This document shows, piece after piece, positions 20,411 to 29,891 of a stretch of DNA of 47,934 nt (the first letter of the stretch is position 1; every line of letters begins with the position of its first letter). Location of the stretch: assembly GCA_030849075.1 (NCBI GenBank), contig JASAOO010003366.1, forward strand, positions 1 through 47,934, in the 5' to 3' direction. A program made the position numbers and the translations under genes. A model generated the notes under the pieces. That model was not told where the DNA came from. It did no database searches and saw nothing but the letters and a program-made list of their open reading frames with translations. The stretch is from Zelonia costaricensis. Taxonomy: Eukaryota > Euglenozoa > Kinetoplastea > Trypanosomatida > Trypanosomatidae.

Positions 20411-20939
20411 GTGCGAGTGCGTGTGAGAGTGTGTGTGTGTGTCTGTTTGTATCTGCGAGCGTTGCGCTAATCACGCCCACCAGGTGGCAGAGCCTCGGGA
20501 GCGGCGTTGCGTGTCTGTGGGGAAGCAACCCGGAGTAGCGGGCAGCGGAGTCGCAGAAGAGGCGGTCGAGGCGACACAGAGGGACGTGCGGTGCTTCACA
20601 GAACAGCTGCCAGCAAAGAAGGCGGCCGGTGAGCCGCCCTGGCATGGGACGGCAGGGAGCGTCGAGGCGCCTCGCGCACCAGTGAGCCCGTAAAAGTGTG
20701 CCCGCGTAAGGCGCTGCTCTCTGCGGCGGCGCGTCATGTGGGCGCGACTCCGGTGACGGGGGGGGGGGCGAGCCAGCGAGGCACCGCCGTTTCTTTTTTC
20801 TACGTCTTCTTACGACAACGAGAGATGTGAACAGGCGCGGGCGCAGCGCGATCAGGAGGAGACGGGGGTCGCTGGAAAAGATGCCGGCTCACGGGACGTC
20901 CGAAACCGAGGTGCGTCATTGACCGCCTCAGCACGGAGG
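20411..20939. other. Spacer upstream of the MCM-like gene
   Basis: No gene seen. It contains (GT)n at 20429-20442, only about 20 nt from the start codon, and a G-run near 20758-20769. Confidence 0.5.
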
Positions 20940-21872
20940 CTAATTGCCGCGATCGTCAACCCACCCACACCCCTTCGCCTCTGATCGATGCAGCGCACGC
21001 CCCCACGCAGAGTCCATGTGCCAGGCGAGTGCGGCGGTCCACTCCGCTCGCCACGTCGCCTCCAGCGCGGCCTGGCGAGGGCTGCGCGGGGCTGCGTCGG
21101 CGCGCTGCAGCTGCTCCAACTCCTCTGTAACCCACGGCACAACATGCCCCGTGAGCTGCTCCAGGCGTGCGGCGAGGCTACCGCTAGGAGGCGCTGTCGG
21201 GGCGGGTACCAGAAGGGCCAAGGGGCGAGGCGGCGTGGCGAGGCCATCGGACGGAAGGGTGGCCACGGAGCCTGCGTGTGGTGCGACGGCGGTCGAGGAC
21301 GCACCAGGTACCACCGGCAGTCGCACCCAGGCTCGCTGAAAGAGCGTTGGCCACTGCAGTCGGTAGGACAGAGCCGCGTCGGCCAGGCTGTCCTCGAGCA
21401 GCCCAATGCGCCGCTGCAGCTCAAAGCAGAACAGGCGCTGTGCGTCTATGAGCAGCTGCGCCTCTGCCGCGGTGAGGGCCGCCGTGCCAGTGCGCAGCTT
21501 GTCGAAGATGGGCTGCGGCAGCGCCTTCTCAACACCCTCTCGGAGGGAGGGCATGAGGTGGGACCAGGCGGCGATGGGGGCGCGGTAGTCGCCGGTGCCG
21601 GAGTTCTGGCGACCGTGCGACACGTGCTCGACACGCTTACGCACTTGCAGCTGCCCCGTCTGCGGGTCGGTTGTCTGAGAGGTCTGGGTGAAGCCGGGCT
21701 GCGGGCCCACCGTATTCGCCTTGTAGGCGCCGACGTGGCGCACAAAGAGGTCGCCGCGGCCGCCTGTGGTGAGGACCCGGCACAGGTGCAGCAGAGCAGC
21801 CCCATCGCGGCAGGCGCGAGCCGTGGCGCGGGGCAGGGACGCCGGGAGTCCGGCGGAGGCAACGCGCCGCAT
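20940..21872 (-). CDS. Hypothetical protein with a mitochondrial-type N-terminus
   Basis: A 310-residue protein of unknown function, read from the ATG at 21872 (MRRVASAGLPASLPRATARA). This N-terminus is Arg/Ala/Ser-rich, free of acids and fits a mitochondrial presequence. A more polar region follows (about 30-100), including VRHVGAYKANTVGPQPGFTQ. The core (about 105-175) is helical, for example ALPQPIFDKLRTGTAALTAA and AQRLFCFELQRRIGLLEDSL. A Pro/Ala linker then leads to a helical C-terminus rich in Trp (ATWRAEWTAALAWHMDSAWG). No catalytic motif is visible. Composition and targeting suggest an organellar structural protein, perhaps of ribosome or respiratory complex, but this is inference. 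The ATG lies about 28 nt after an (AC)n run on the coding strand. Confidence 0.72.
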   Translation of the reverse strand: MRRVASAGLPASLPRATARACRDGAALLHLCRVLTTGGRGDLFVRHVGAYKANTVGPQPGFTQTSQTTDPQTGQLQVRKRVEHVSHGRQNSGTGDYRAPIAAWSHLMPSLREGVEKALPQPIFDKLRTGTAALTAAEAQLLIDAQRLFCFELQRRIGLLEDSLADAALSYRLQWPTLFQRAWVRLPVVPGASSTAVAPHAGSVATLPSDGLATPPRPLALLVPAPTAPPSGSLAARLEQLTGHVVPWVTEELEQLQRADAAPRSPRQAALEATWRAEWTAALAWHMDSAWGRALHRSEAKGCGWVDDRGN

Positions 21873-22549
21873 GCGTGGAGCCGCCTGTCTGTGCGTGTCT
21901 GTGTGTGTGTGTGTGTGTGTGCCAGCCGAATCAAAGTGCTGAGCAAGAGAGGGGGGAGGGGGTAGTGGAGAAGAGCGCGATGCAGGAAGGGGCGGGGCCC
22001 GGGCGGCGCAGGTGCTTGTTGCACCGAGTCGACAACAAGAGAGCAACTTCTCAGTCTGAGGGCGTGGGGCTGGACGGGCGTCGCGCAGCCCGCCAGGCAC
22101 GCACGGTCCCTCACCACGACACGCTCGCTCCTCGGCCTCTCCACCCCCGGCTCGTCCACAAGCAAGTTCCGTTTGTCCAACCTCCCAAGTGTGAGCGCCG
22201 AATCCAAACCTCACCTGAGCTGCACGACGCCTGCATCACAAGTACACACACGCGGGTTTCTTTTCGGGTTTACTGTGAAGGAGCAAGGGAGCAGAGCACG
22301 TGCGCCTACTCCAAGAACCACGCCATGTTTACCTCGCCACACTTGGGCCCATCGTTCTGGCGAGGTGCAGGGAGGGCTGTCGAGAGACGTCCACACATGC
22401 GTCACGACAAACACAAACACACACACACACACACGCACAGTCACGCAGCGAGAAACACTGCGACGCAAGAGAAGCGCATTCGTCCGCGCGCGTCACGGCG
22501 CTTTCTAGTGGTGAGCACCCATTGCCGACGCGTCACCGCCGTCCGTGAA
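21873..22549. other. Spacer with two dinucleotide tracts
   Basis: No gene seen. (GT)n at 21900-21921 lies upstream of the 310-aa gene; (CA)n at 22409-22438 lies downstream of the 217-aa gene. Confidence 0.5.
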
Positions 22550-23203
22550 TTACGGCCGCGAGTAGGTGTTGCGTGCGAAGTCATCCTCGCGGCTGCGCTC
22601 GAGGCGGTACCAGTAGTGGTCCTTCTGCTGCTGCTGATCGCGCGACAGCACGCTCCAGTTGCGCTCGTTGTTGCGGATCTCCCAGTGCGGCGCACGCACC
22701 GCCAGCTGCCCACTGCGGACGAGCATGGTTGTGTTGTTGACGCCTTCCATGATCTTGCGCTCGTGCTCCATAACCTTCTCCAAGGCCTGCCGCTCCTCGG
22801 GGTCAGTGGTGGTGGCTAGCAGCCGCTCGGCATCGGCGATGGTGCGCCGTGAAAGCTGCTGCTGCCGCGCGACCTCTTCTGGCGTGGGGAGGGCGCCAGC
22901 TTCCTCGTGCGCCACGGCGCGCTGCCCCTGTTCCACGCCCGGCTGCGCCGCGCCGCCCCGGCGGAACCACCGCTCCCAGAGGGACGCCTCCTTGAGCTGG
23001 TACTCGAGGTGGTTGTTGACGTTCGGGGACGGCATGCGGTTCTTGTGTGTCACCTGCGCCTCGTATAAGATAGAGCCGCCGACACACGCGAGCAGGATGG
23101 CCGCCGTCTTGTACGGGTGCTCCCGCGTCCACCGCGTGGTGCGGTAGAGCCAGCCGGACACCTCCTTCCCAAGAAACGGGATCGGCACCACCTTCTCCAG
23201 CAT
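22550..23203 (-). CDS. Small one-span membrane protein, unknown
   Basis: A 217-residue protein, started at the ATG at 23203 (MLEKVVPIPFLGKEVSGWLY). A single short hydrophobic helix (about 32-48, KTAAILLACVGGSILYE) lies near the N-terminus. The rest is soluble and highly charged, with helical stretches (PEEVARQQQLSRRTIADAER, about 110-130; EERQALEKVMEHERKIMEG, about 137-155). A polar C-terminus ends in ERSREDDFARNTYSRP. The N-terminal basic residues and short span would suit the inner mitochondrial membrane, but no family is recognised. The frame is open upstream to 23461; that part is Pro/Ser/His-rich and probably 5' UTR. Confidence 0.72.
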   Translation of the reverse strand: MLEKVVPIPFLGKEVSGWLYRTTRWTREHPYKTAAILLACVGGSILYEAQVTHKNRMPSPNVNNHLEYQLKEASLWERWFRRGGAAQPGVEQGQRAVAHEEAGALPTPEEVARQQQLSRRTIADAERLLATTTDPEERQALEKVMEHERKIMEGVNNTTMLVRSGQLAVRAPHWEIRNNERNWSVLSRDQQQQKDHYWYRLERSREDDFARNTYSRP

Positions 23204-23866
23204 GGCTGCGTGGGAGGGAGGGCGAGGGAAGTGGGAGTGAGGAGGGTCGAAAGGGCGCCGGCGAGGTGATGATGCTCTGTAGAGCTGCTTGCACTCCTTT
23301 GTAGTGAGAAGAAAGGGGTGAGGCGGTGCGAGTGTTTGTGGCACAGGAGAGTTGCCATGCGGCGCGAGAGCGGGGGGGAGGGGGTGCAGCAGTAGGGAAG
23401 TGGAGGGAGCCGCGAAAAAAGACGACTGCAGCCCGGCGCTGATGCCGTGGACGCTATGCATGGCTTCCGAAATCGCATGCAGAGGCGTTCAGACACCGAG
23501 AGGGAGGAGGAAGGGGAAGAGACAGGCACCGCGGCGGTGGCGCTGTATGTGCTTGTGGTGTCATTCATGTGCGCGTGCGCAAGGGGTGTCTGCCGCCAAA
23601 CGCGAGGTGCAAGAGTAGACAAGACGTGCCGGTCGGACGGACGGCGTCTGTAAAAGAAAAGTTGCACGGCGGCAGAGCCGCGTGCGAGTGTACATGGGAG
23701 CACGGCTGCGTCTGTGCGTGGGGGAGGAGGGGGGAGTGGCGGGGGACGATGCGGGACGGTTCGCCGAGCCGCACGTCGCGAGATCATCAATCGAAGCGCG
23801 TGGTGGCTGCACATGGCAGACGTGGGCAGGCAGCGGCTTCAGTCGCGGGTCGACCGTGCTCGGCCA
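23204..23866. other. Spacer between the 217-aa and coiled-coil genes
   Basis: I see no gene and no notable repeat here beyond G-rich patches (23374-23384) that are C-rich on the coding strand. Confidence 0.5.
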
Positions 23867-24700
23867 TCAAGCCTCGTCCTCCTCTGCGTCGTCCTGCGCG
23901 TCTTTGTCAATCCGTACGCGCCAGACTCCTTCACTGTCGACGATGGCTGCGCGAAACGCCCGCTCGTCCTCTGCGAGGTGCGTGAGGCGGTGGGCGTGCC
24001 ACATGCGCTGCTGCAGTGCCTGCCGCTCATCCCGCTCCGCCAGCGCCACCTGCTGCGCCGTGACGAAGTGCTCCTGCTCGCACAACACGCGGGCCCGCTC
24101 GGGAGGCAGTGTGACCGTCCTTGACGCCACGGAAGGCCTGGCGACGGCAGCAGGGGCGCCGCTCGTCGACGCCGGAGGTGCACTCGGGGACGCGGCGTGG
24201 GTGCTGCTGCTGCCCTGGGCCCGTGCCACCAGGTCCAGCTGGTGCTCAATGCGTGGGCCGAGGGAGTCGAGCAGGCGCTCTAGCCGCTGCTGAGCGCGGT
24301 CCTGCTCCTCGATGCGCCTGCGGTGGATGCGCAGCTCCATCGCCGCCTCCACCTGCGCGGCCCGTGATGCGGGCCGCGCAGCAGACGGCACAGGCAGCGC
24401 CGCGAGCCGCTCTGCCCGCCAGGCCGACATCCGCCGGTCGAGTTGCGCCAGCTCCTCCTCCACCGTCAGCGGCTCCTCCTCCTCCTCCGGCGCGGCAGCT
24501 GGCGTGCAGTCCTCGTTGGTGCTGGCCGCCTGCACGGTTGCCGCTGCGGCCACGGCTGCGCTGCGCGGCATCGCCGCCGCTGCGTTCATTTCAGCGGGGT
24601 CTCGTGGCAGGCAGCGATGCGTCGCGACGACGGCGTGCAGCACAGGTGCGTCGTGGCCCAGCTCCGATGCCACAGCCTCGAAAGTGTTCAGCTGATGCAT
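23867..24700 (-). CDS. Coiled-coil protein, unknown
   Basis: A 277-residue protein from the ATG at 24700 (MHQLNTFEAVASELGHDAPV); a GTG 18 nt upstream is in frame but unlikely to start. An Ala-rich, acidic segment (about 30-75, with a run of five Glu) precedes a long charged helix (ELAQLDRRMSAWRAERLAAL, then EAAMELRIHRRRIEEQDRAQ and QRLERLLDSLG). After a Ser/Ala/Pro linker a second helical block runs from about 205 (PERARVLCEQEHFVTAQQVA) to the acidic end. The pattern is that of a coiled-coil protein and may be cytoskeletal or flagellar. No specific motif is seen. Confidence 0.7.
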   Translation of the reverse strand: MHQLNTFEAVASELGHDAPVLHAVVATHRCLPRDPAEMNAAAAMPRSAAVAAAATVQAASTNEDCTPAAAPEEEEEPLTVEEELAQLDRRMSAWRAERLAALPVPSAARPASRAAQVEAAMELRIHRRRIEEQDRAQQRLERLLDSLGPRIEHQLDLVARAQGSSSTHAASPSAPPASTSGAPAAVARPSVASRTVTLPPERARVLCEQEHFVTAQQVALAERDERQALQQRMWHAHRLTHLAEDERAFRAAIVDSEGVWRVRIDKDAQDDAEEDEA

Positions 24701-25568
24701 GACGCTCCGCACCTGCACGATGCACGATGGTAAAGCTGAAAGAGACGCTGATGGTTCTGGCAGGGGCTGACGTGAGTGGAGTGCCGGGCACGCGATTGCG
24801 TGTGCGTGTGTGTGTTGCGTGAGTTCAGGCAGTTGGAACTATGAGTGGAGACGGTCGAAAGGTCGCACAAAGGAATGCGCAGGGCACACAAGAGAAACGT
24901 CAGAAGTTGTGGCCACAGTGTAGCAGGGGAAGTCGCTAACACGCGATAGGCGACAGTGACAGAGGCGCCGAGACACGCGTGATGAATAGACACAGTACCG
25001 AGGACGGTAGTGAAACTCCGCGATGCAGCCCAGACTTGTGCACCAGCGGCACGCACTTGTCGTAGGAAGCGGCGGGGTGGAGGGAAGCTCCACCTCTGCG
25101 TGACGGCAGCGACGATGTCGCGTTGTGGTTCGTTGCGGTCTGCAGTCTGCCCCCCCCCCTCACTCACGGAGGGGCGCGTGGACGTGTGNGTGGGGGGGGG
25201 GGGGGGGGGGGGGGGGGCGGCGGTGGCGCCGACGCTAAACACATTGCGCACGCGCGCGGCGCAGGGACGGCCGCCTCGCGGTGGAGCCGCAGCTGCCTTG
25301 CAGGACCGGAGAGAGGAAATCAAGAGAGAGAAGCGCCAACGCCACCACGACCGGCGCGCAGAGGCGCACGCGCCGGCAGCCACACCCGATGCCTGAGTGG
25401 GCAGTGGCCGCCGCGCGTGTGTGCTACGAGAACGACACAAAAGCGACGAGAAAAAGTGAGCGAACACAGAGGACAGATCCGTACGCGCATGTATAATGGC
25501 ACCAGTACAATAGGTGGGTGTATGGGTATTGTGGGGAGGGGAGAGGAGTGCACCCGCGGGCGCGGCGC
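24701..25568. other. Spacer containing an N and a 26-base G-run
   Basis: No gene seen. The window's only ambiguous base is at 25189, followed by G at 25192-25217. A C-run (25150-25159) lies close by. Length and even continuity of sequence here are uncertain. Confidence 0.6.
25192..25217. repeat. Long G homopolymer
   Basis: Twenty-six consecutive G on the plus strand next to an N at 25189. Such runs are prone to sequencing and assembly error, so its true length is doubtful. On the coding strand it is a C-run in a spacer. Confidence 0.9.
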
Positions 25569-27215
25569 CTACTTCGAGTTGCTGTGCCGCTTGAACTGCT
25601 CGATCACCGCGCGGGTGGCCGCCTTCGTGTCCACAATGGGCGCCGGGTACGACGTGGCATACTCGTCCTCCGCCGTCGTGCCGCCCTTCCCGTTTGGCGC
25701 CGCACCGCTCGGCCGCCCCCGCCGCGGCCTCCCCGCCTTGCCGCCCCGCTTCGCGCAGTGCTCCTCCCACTTGTGCACCACCGATGGCGGCACCTTCGCC
25801 AGCTCCGGCACCCACTTGTGGATGAACTTGCAGTCCGCGTCGAAGCGCTCCGACTGGCGGAACGCGTTGAAGGTGCGGAAGTACGGCTGCGCGTCCGCAC
25901 CCTGCCCAGAGGACCACAGCCAGCCGCCGTTGTTGTTGGCCACGTCGTAGTCGACAGCCACCGTCGCGAACCAGCGCTCACACTCCCGCCAGTCAATACC
26001 CAGCACTTTCACAGCGAAGTTGGAGATCACAAGGCGGCAGCGGTTGTGGCACCATCCTGTCGCCGTCACACAGCGCACCGCCGCGTCCACGAGCGGCACG
26101 CCAGTGCGGCCCTCCTTGAACGCCTCGAAGTGCGCCGGGTCCCAGTTCCACTTGAACGTGTCGTACGACACCTGGAATGGCGCGTTGTGCTGCGGCTTCG
26201 TCGCCTTCACGATGTCCTTCTGCCCGATAAAAGCGTTTAGCTGCCCTTGCAGCAGTCGAGGGTGCGTAAAGGCGAGCATCGCGTAAAACTCACGCCACAC
26301 GAGCTGCCGCGTGAACGCGTGCCCGATGCCCAGCGACTGCACGGCTGTGTGCCAGACTTCGCGCGTCGACACGGTGCCGCACTTGATGTGCGCGCTCAGG
26401 TGCGACGTCTCGTCCGCCGCGATGTCGTTGCGCACGTCTGCATACTTCTTCAGCTTCTCCACGTACGCCAGCCGCCGCAGCCCAGCCGCGCGGCCGCCGC
26501 GGTCCTGCACCTGCTCCATCGGTGTGTACAGCTTCGCGGGGTCCACAAGGTGCTTCTCCAGGTACTTCTTTGGCCGCGCCATGAGCATCGACTGCACCTT
26601 CTTCACGTTGCCGCGCAGCGGCTCCGGCACCTGCCGTGCGTGGCCGGCGAGGAAGCGATTGTAGAAGGGCGTGAAGACGCTGTACGGCTGCTCCGCGCCC
26701 GTCACCACCTCGTCCAGCGGCCGCAGCGAGTAGTCGTGCGGCCCCGTTACGCACGCGATCCCCTGATGCTCGGCGTGGTCGCGCAGCAGGCGGTCCCGCG
26801 ACTGCGCGAACGGCGTGTAGTCTTCGTTGAACCCCAGAACCGTCACATCGTAGCCGCTGTCACGGATGCGGGCGAGGCACTCCTCGTCGCTGCCGCGCAG
26901 GCACACCAGCCCGCCGTCCAGCTGCTGCGGCCCATCCAGATCCACCAGCGACTCGCAGAAGAACTGGAAGAAGGCGTCGCCAAAGTACGGGTTGCGCTCC
27001 TTGTCGCACTGCACGGGGTTGAAGAAGAAGGCGGGCAGCACCGAGAGCGACCGGCGCGCCGCCTCGTCGCACAGCGCCTGCAGGCCGGTGTTGTCCACCA
27101 CGCGCAGGTCGCGGCGGAAGAGGAAGAGCGCCACGGCCTGCCGGTCGGCGTGCGAGCGCTTCGCCGCCGCCGTGGAGGGCGAGCGGCTGCGGCTGCGGCT
27201 GCGGCTGCGCTTCAT
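25569..27215 (-). CDS. PHR: Class I DNA photolyase / cryptochrome-family flavoprotein
   Basis: A 548-residue photolyase that would use blue light and FADH- to split UV-induced pyrimidine dimers. The N-terminal photolyase alpha/beta domain starts at LFLFRRDLRVVDNTGLQAL (about 30). The FAD-binding helical domain has the full class I set: SHLSAHIKCGTVSTREVW, QLVWREFYAML, GWCHNRCRLVISNF, and DYDVANNNGGWLWSSGQGAD near residue 425, with the Asn that faces flavin N5 in true photolyases. PYFRTFN follows. Class I CPD repair is favoured over a signalling cryptochrome because this core is bacterial/fungal-like, but substrate is inference. The N-terminus is MKRSRSRSRSRS, from a repeated cgcagc-type hexamer, then a basic segment that could be a nuclear signal. 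A Lys/Arg/Gly-rich stretch (about 490-520) lies near the C-terminus. Confidence 0.93.
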   Translation of the reverse strand: MKRSRSRSRSRSPSTAAAKRSHADRQAVALFLFRRDLRVVDNTGLQALCDEAARRSLSVLPAFFFNPVQCDKERNPYFGDAFFQFFCESLVDLDGPQQLDGGLVCLRGSDEECLARIRDSGYDVTVLGFNEDYTPFAQSRDRLLRDHAEHQGIACVTGPHDYSLRPLDEVVTGAEQPYSVFTPFYNRFLAGHARQVPEPLRGNVKKVQSMLMARPKKYLEKHLVDPAKLYTPMEQVQDRGGRAAGLRRLAYVEKLKKYADVRNDIAADETSHLSAHIKCGTVSTREVWHTAVQSLGIGHAFTRQLVWREFYAMLAFTHPRLLQGQLNAFIGQKDIVKATKPQHNAPFQVSYDTFKWNWDPAHFEAFKEGRTGVPLVDAAVRCVTATGWCHNRCRLVISNFAVKVLGIDWRECERWFATVAVDYDVANNNGGWLWSSGQGADAQPYFRTFNAFRQSERFDADCKFIHKWVPELAKVPPSVVHKWEEHCAKRGGKAGRPRRGRPSGAAPNGKGGTTAEDEYATSYPAPIVDTKAATRAVIEQFKRHSNSK

Positions 27216-28064
27216 GGTGGCGGCGGGGACGGAAGTGCGCGAAAGAGCAGCACCACCGCGCCGCGAGAGGAGGAGGAGGAGTGTGGGAAACGTTTTCTTC
27301 TTGTTGGGGCTGCCTGAGGGAGGGGGGAGGGAGTCGCAGCGGAGGCAGGCGGGGGGGGGGGGGGCACCGTAATGGGGATGGCAGCCAGCGCGTACCAGCT
27401 TCGGTTGTGCGTGCGTGCGTTTGTGTTTGTGCTCGTGGATGAGCTAGAGTGTGCGCAGGGGGGGGGGAGGGGGCACGACGGGGAACACGTAAAGAGGAGC
27501 GGAGAAGAGGAAGGAAAGAGTCCTAGAGAAGAAGAGTAGGGGAGAGGAAGGCGGAGTCAAGCGCGTGGACCGTGTTGTGACGTCGACAGCTCCACCGGCG
27601 CGTCGATAGATTGACGGCCCTTCTCCCTCCATGGAAACGGCGCGGCGCGTTACGCGCGGAGTTTCTCCGCCTCGTCACGCGCAAATATCGGCTGGCGTGT
27701 CGGTCTTCTGCTGCTGTCCGCCCAGCCGAGCCGGGGTGCACGTAAAGGGGGCCGAGTGCGAACCCGCGGGTCCACAGCTGACGCTTTCTTCGAAGTGTTT
27801 GCACCTTCAGCCTTGGCGAACAGGCGCACGGCGCGCTGCCTTCGCGGCGGTTAGCAGACAGGACAAGAAAGAAGAGCGACGTGCAACTCGGAGGCAGAAG
27901 CGTCCGTCGGCCGGTTGGGGGACGTGGAGCTGAGCCGGCCGACGCTGTCTTGCAGAGAAGCACCACGGAGCTAGGTGACGGTGGCGGCTATAGCGCATGC
28001 TGGTCGCTGCCTCAACACGTGCAAGGAGGGAGGGGAAGGGGGAGAGCGGCGGATGCAGGCGCTG
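27216..28064. other. Spacer upstream of photolyase
   Basis: No convincing gene. It holds G-runs at 27350-27364 and 27459-27474 (C-runs on the coding strand). Minus-strand frames up to 147 codons are Arg/Ser-rich without a domain. Confidence 0.5.
27350..27364 (-). promoter_or_regulatory. Candidate polypyrimidine tract (C-run) for photolyase
   Basis: A C-run on the coding strand about 135-150 nt upstream of the photolyase ATG, with a broken C/T-rich stretch closer to the gene (27280-27345). It fits a trans-splice signal. Confidence 0.35.
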
Positions 28065-29891
28065 CTAGAGGCAGCGGTGCAGTAGTCGGTGAAGGGGGTA
28101 CGCGGCGGCGGCACTGGCCTCGTCGCGCGACATCTCGCCGACCTCACCTGCGAACACGCACGCCAGCACCCGCACCTTCGACGCTGCAGCAGCCGGCGTC
28201 AGCGTCGGTGTAGCGGCGCGCAGCATGAGCTGCAGCAGCTCCGCGAAGCTGCCGGAAGCGCCTGAAAAGTGCTTCGGCACACGCACCACACACGGGGTCG
28301 ACGTAACCCGCACCGCAAGATTCGAAAAGTCCGGTCCCGCACCACCCCGAGAGGACTCCGACAACGCCCGCACTTGTTCGGCCTGCGAAAGCAGCAGGAC
28401 GCCGACAGACTCGCTGTACTCCTCCATTATCATTCCACAGTAGCGCTGGCGCACGCGGAGTTGCGACCGTGCTCCGGTGCCGCCTGAGTCGCTCGTGAGG
28501 GCCGCGGTGCGCCGGGCACGGCGCGTGTGCCGCGTGCTGCGCGTGTGGCGCGTCCGGTGGGGAGTCAACTCCACTTCTTGCACCTCCACGCGAGCGCCGA
28601 AGAGAGGGAAGTGGCGCGCGAGGAGGAGGGGCAGCACACCGCAGCGGGTGCCGCTGACACGCGTCGACGCCTCGACCGACAGCGGTGGCGTGCACGCGGC
28701 GCGGAGCTGGGCCATGCCCGTGCGCCGCTCCGCCAGGACGCGGGCGGCCACATCCCACATCATCGTCGTGGCTGCTGAGAGGGCGCTCCGGATCAGCGAT
28801 TGCCGAGCCCGACGGCTGCTGGGCCGCCGTGCCGGCTCTTTGCGGGCACGTTGGGCGGGCAGTGCTGATGAGACGGCAGGGGCGGCCAGCGCCCCGTTCG
28901 GCCCGTCCTTGGCGCTGGTCGCCGTCTCGTCCGCAGCGGGTCCGCTCGACCGTTCCTCTTCCGCCGTGACAGGCGGCAGGGCACGGTGGAGGCCGCGGCG
29001 GGCCGCACGCATGCGTCGACGCGCGCAGCGCCGCTGCGCCACGTCCGCCGCGTCGAGTACCGACGGCAGAGGTTGTGTTGCACGGGCCGCCACGCAAGCC
29101 AAGGCGGCTTCCTCGTTGTCGGGAGGAGACCTTCGTGGTGAGGGCTGTGCCGCCAAGTTGTTCACGCCGCGCAGGGTGGAGTACCAGTAGCGTCGCAGGC
29201 CCGCTGCACGTGAAACGCCGCGAGTGAGCCGGCGAATTTTGCGCGCGGTGCAGCGTCGCCGCCACACGACCCGGCGCGTTGGCCGCGGTGGTGCGTCGTC
29301 CAGCCGCGCTCGCTGGGGCACTGCGCCGCCGTCGACTGCGCGTCGGTGCGGTGCGTGCGAGTGCTGCACCGGGGCGGCGGAGCTGCCGCTCTCGCTACCT
29401 GCGCGGTGGCGCTTGCGGGCCTCCTCCTCCTGCAACCGCCGTGCACGCAGTTCGCCGTAGCGTGAAGAAAGCGTGGCAGAGGCGGCCTGCCCGCGGGCCT
29501 GCTGCGTTGCCTTGGCCGAGGGAACCGCAGGCGATGCAGACGGCGCCTTGCGCGTCTCTGGAGCAGGGCTTGCAGCCTTCTCGTGTGACGCGGGTCCTTC
29601 CTCTCGGCCCCTCCCGGTGGTGGGCCCCGGTGTGCCTGCTGCGGCGGCCACCGTGCGCCGCTTCTTCTTCGCACGCTCCCGAGCAGCGGACTCGACGGCG
29701 TGAGCATGCACGCCAAGCACGTACGGGTTGCCGCCCCGCTCAATCACGTCCAGTATCTTCGGCGGTGGTGCGGCGGTGGCGGTGGAGCTGCGGCGGCGAT
29801 GCGTCTTGTCGAGCGCCGTGTGCTGCGGTGCAGACGCCGTGAAGGCGCGGTGCCGCTCCAGCAGCTCATCCAGCACCGCACCGCTGTCCAT
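28065..29891 (-). CDS. Arg-rich protein of unknown function
   Basis: A 608-residue protein from the ATG at 29891 (MDSGAVLDELLERHRAFTAS); the longer open frame upstream to 30209 reads as Pro/His/Ser-rich 5' UTR. The N-terminal half is basic and low-complexity, with a Lys/Arg cluster (RERAKKKRRTV), a charged helix (YGELRARRLQEEEARKRHR) and two very Arg-rich stretches (RRVVWRRRCTARKIRRLTR, RRCARRRMRAARRGLHR). The C-terminal 200 residues look more folded: RSALSAATTMMWDVAARVLAE, VLPLLLARHFPLFGARVEVQ, RQRYCGMIMEEYSESVGVLL, SGSFAELLQLMLRAATPT. Composition suggests a nuclear or nucleolar nucleic-acid-binding protein. It sits directly downstream of the POP1-like gene, but trypanosomatid neighbours are rarely functionally linked. 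I do not recognise a family. Confidence 0.68.
   Translation of the reverse strand: MDSGAVLDELLERHRAFTASAPQHTALDKTHRRRSSTATAAPPPKILDVIERGGNPYVLGVHAHAVESAARERAKKKRRTVAAAAGTPGPTTGRGREEGPASHEKAASPAPETRKAPSASPAVPSAKATQQARGQAASATLSSRYGELRARRLQEEEARKRHRAGSESGSSAAPVQHSHAPHRRAVDGGAVPQRARLDDAPPRPTRRVVWRRRCTARKIRRLTRGVSRAAGLRRYWYSTLRGVNNLAAQPSPRRSPPDNEEAALACVAARATQPLPSVLDAADVAQRRCARRRMRAARRGLHRALPPVTAEEERSSGPAADETATSAKDGPNGALAAPAVSSALPAQRARKEPARRPSSRRARQSLIRSALSAATTMMWDVAARVLAERRTGMAQLRAACTPPLSVEASTRVSGTRCGVLPLLLARHFPLFGARVEVQEVELTPHRTRHTRSTRHTRRARRTAALTSDSGGTGARSQLRVRQRYCGMIMEEYSESVGVLLLSQAEQVRALSESSRGGAGPDFSNLAVRVTSTPCVVRVPKHFSGASGSFAELLQLMLRAATPTLTPAAAASKVRVLACVFAGEVGEMSRDEASAAAAYPLHRLLHRCL

Noticed and set aside
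25192..25217. G-quadruplex regulatory element in mRNA
   Set aside because: The G-run is on the template strand for these genes, so the transcript has C there. A DNA-level role cannot be excluded.
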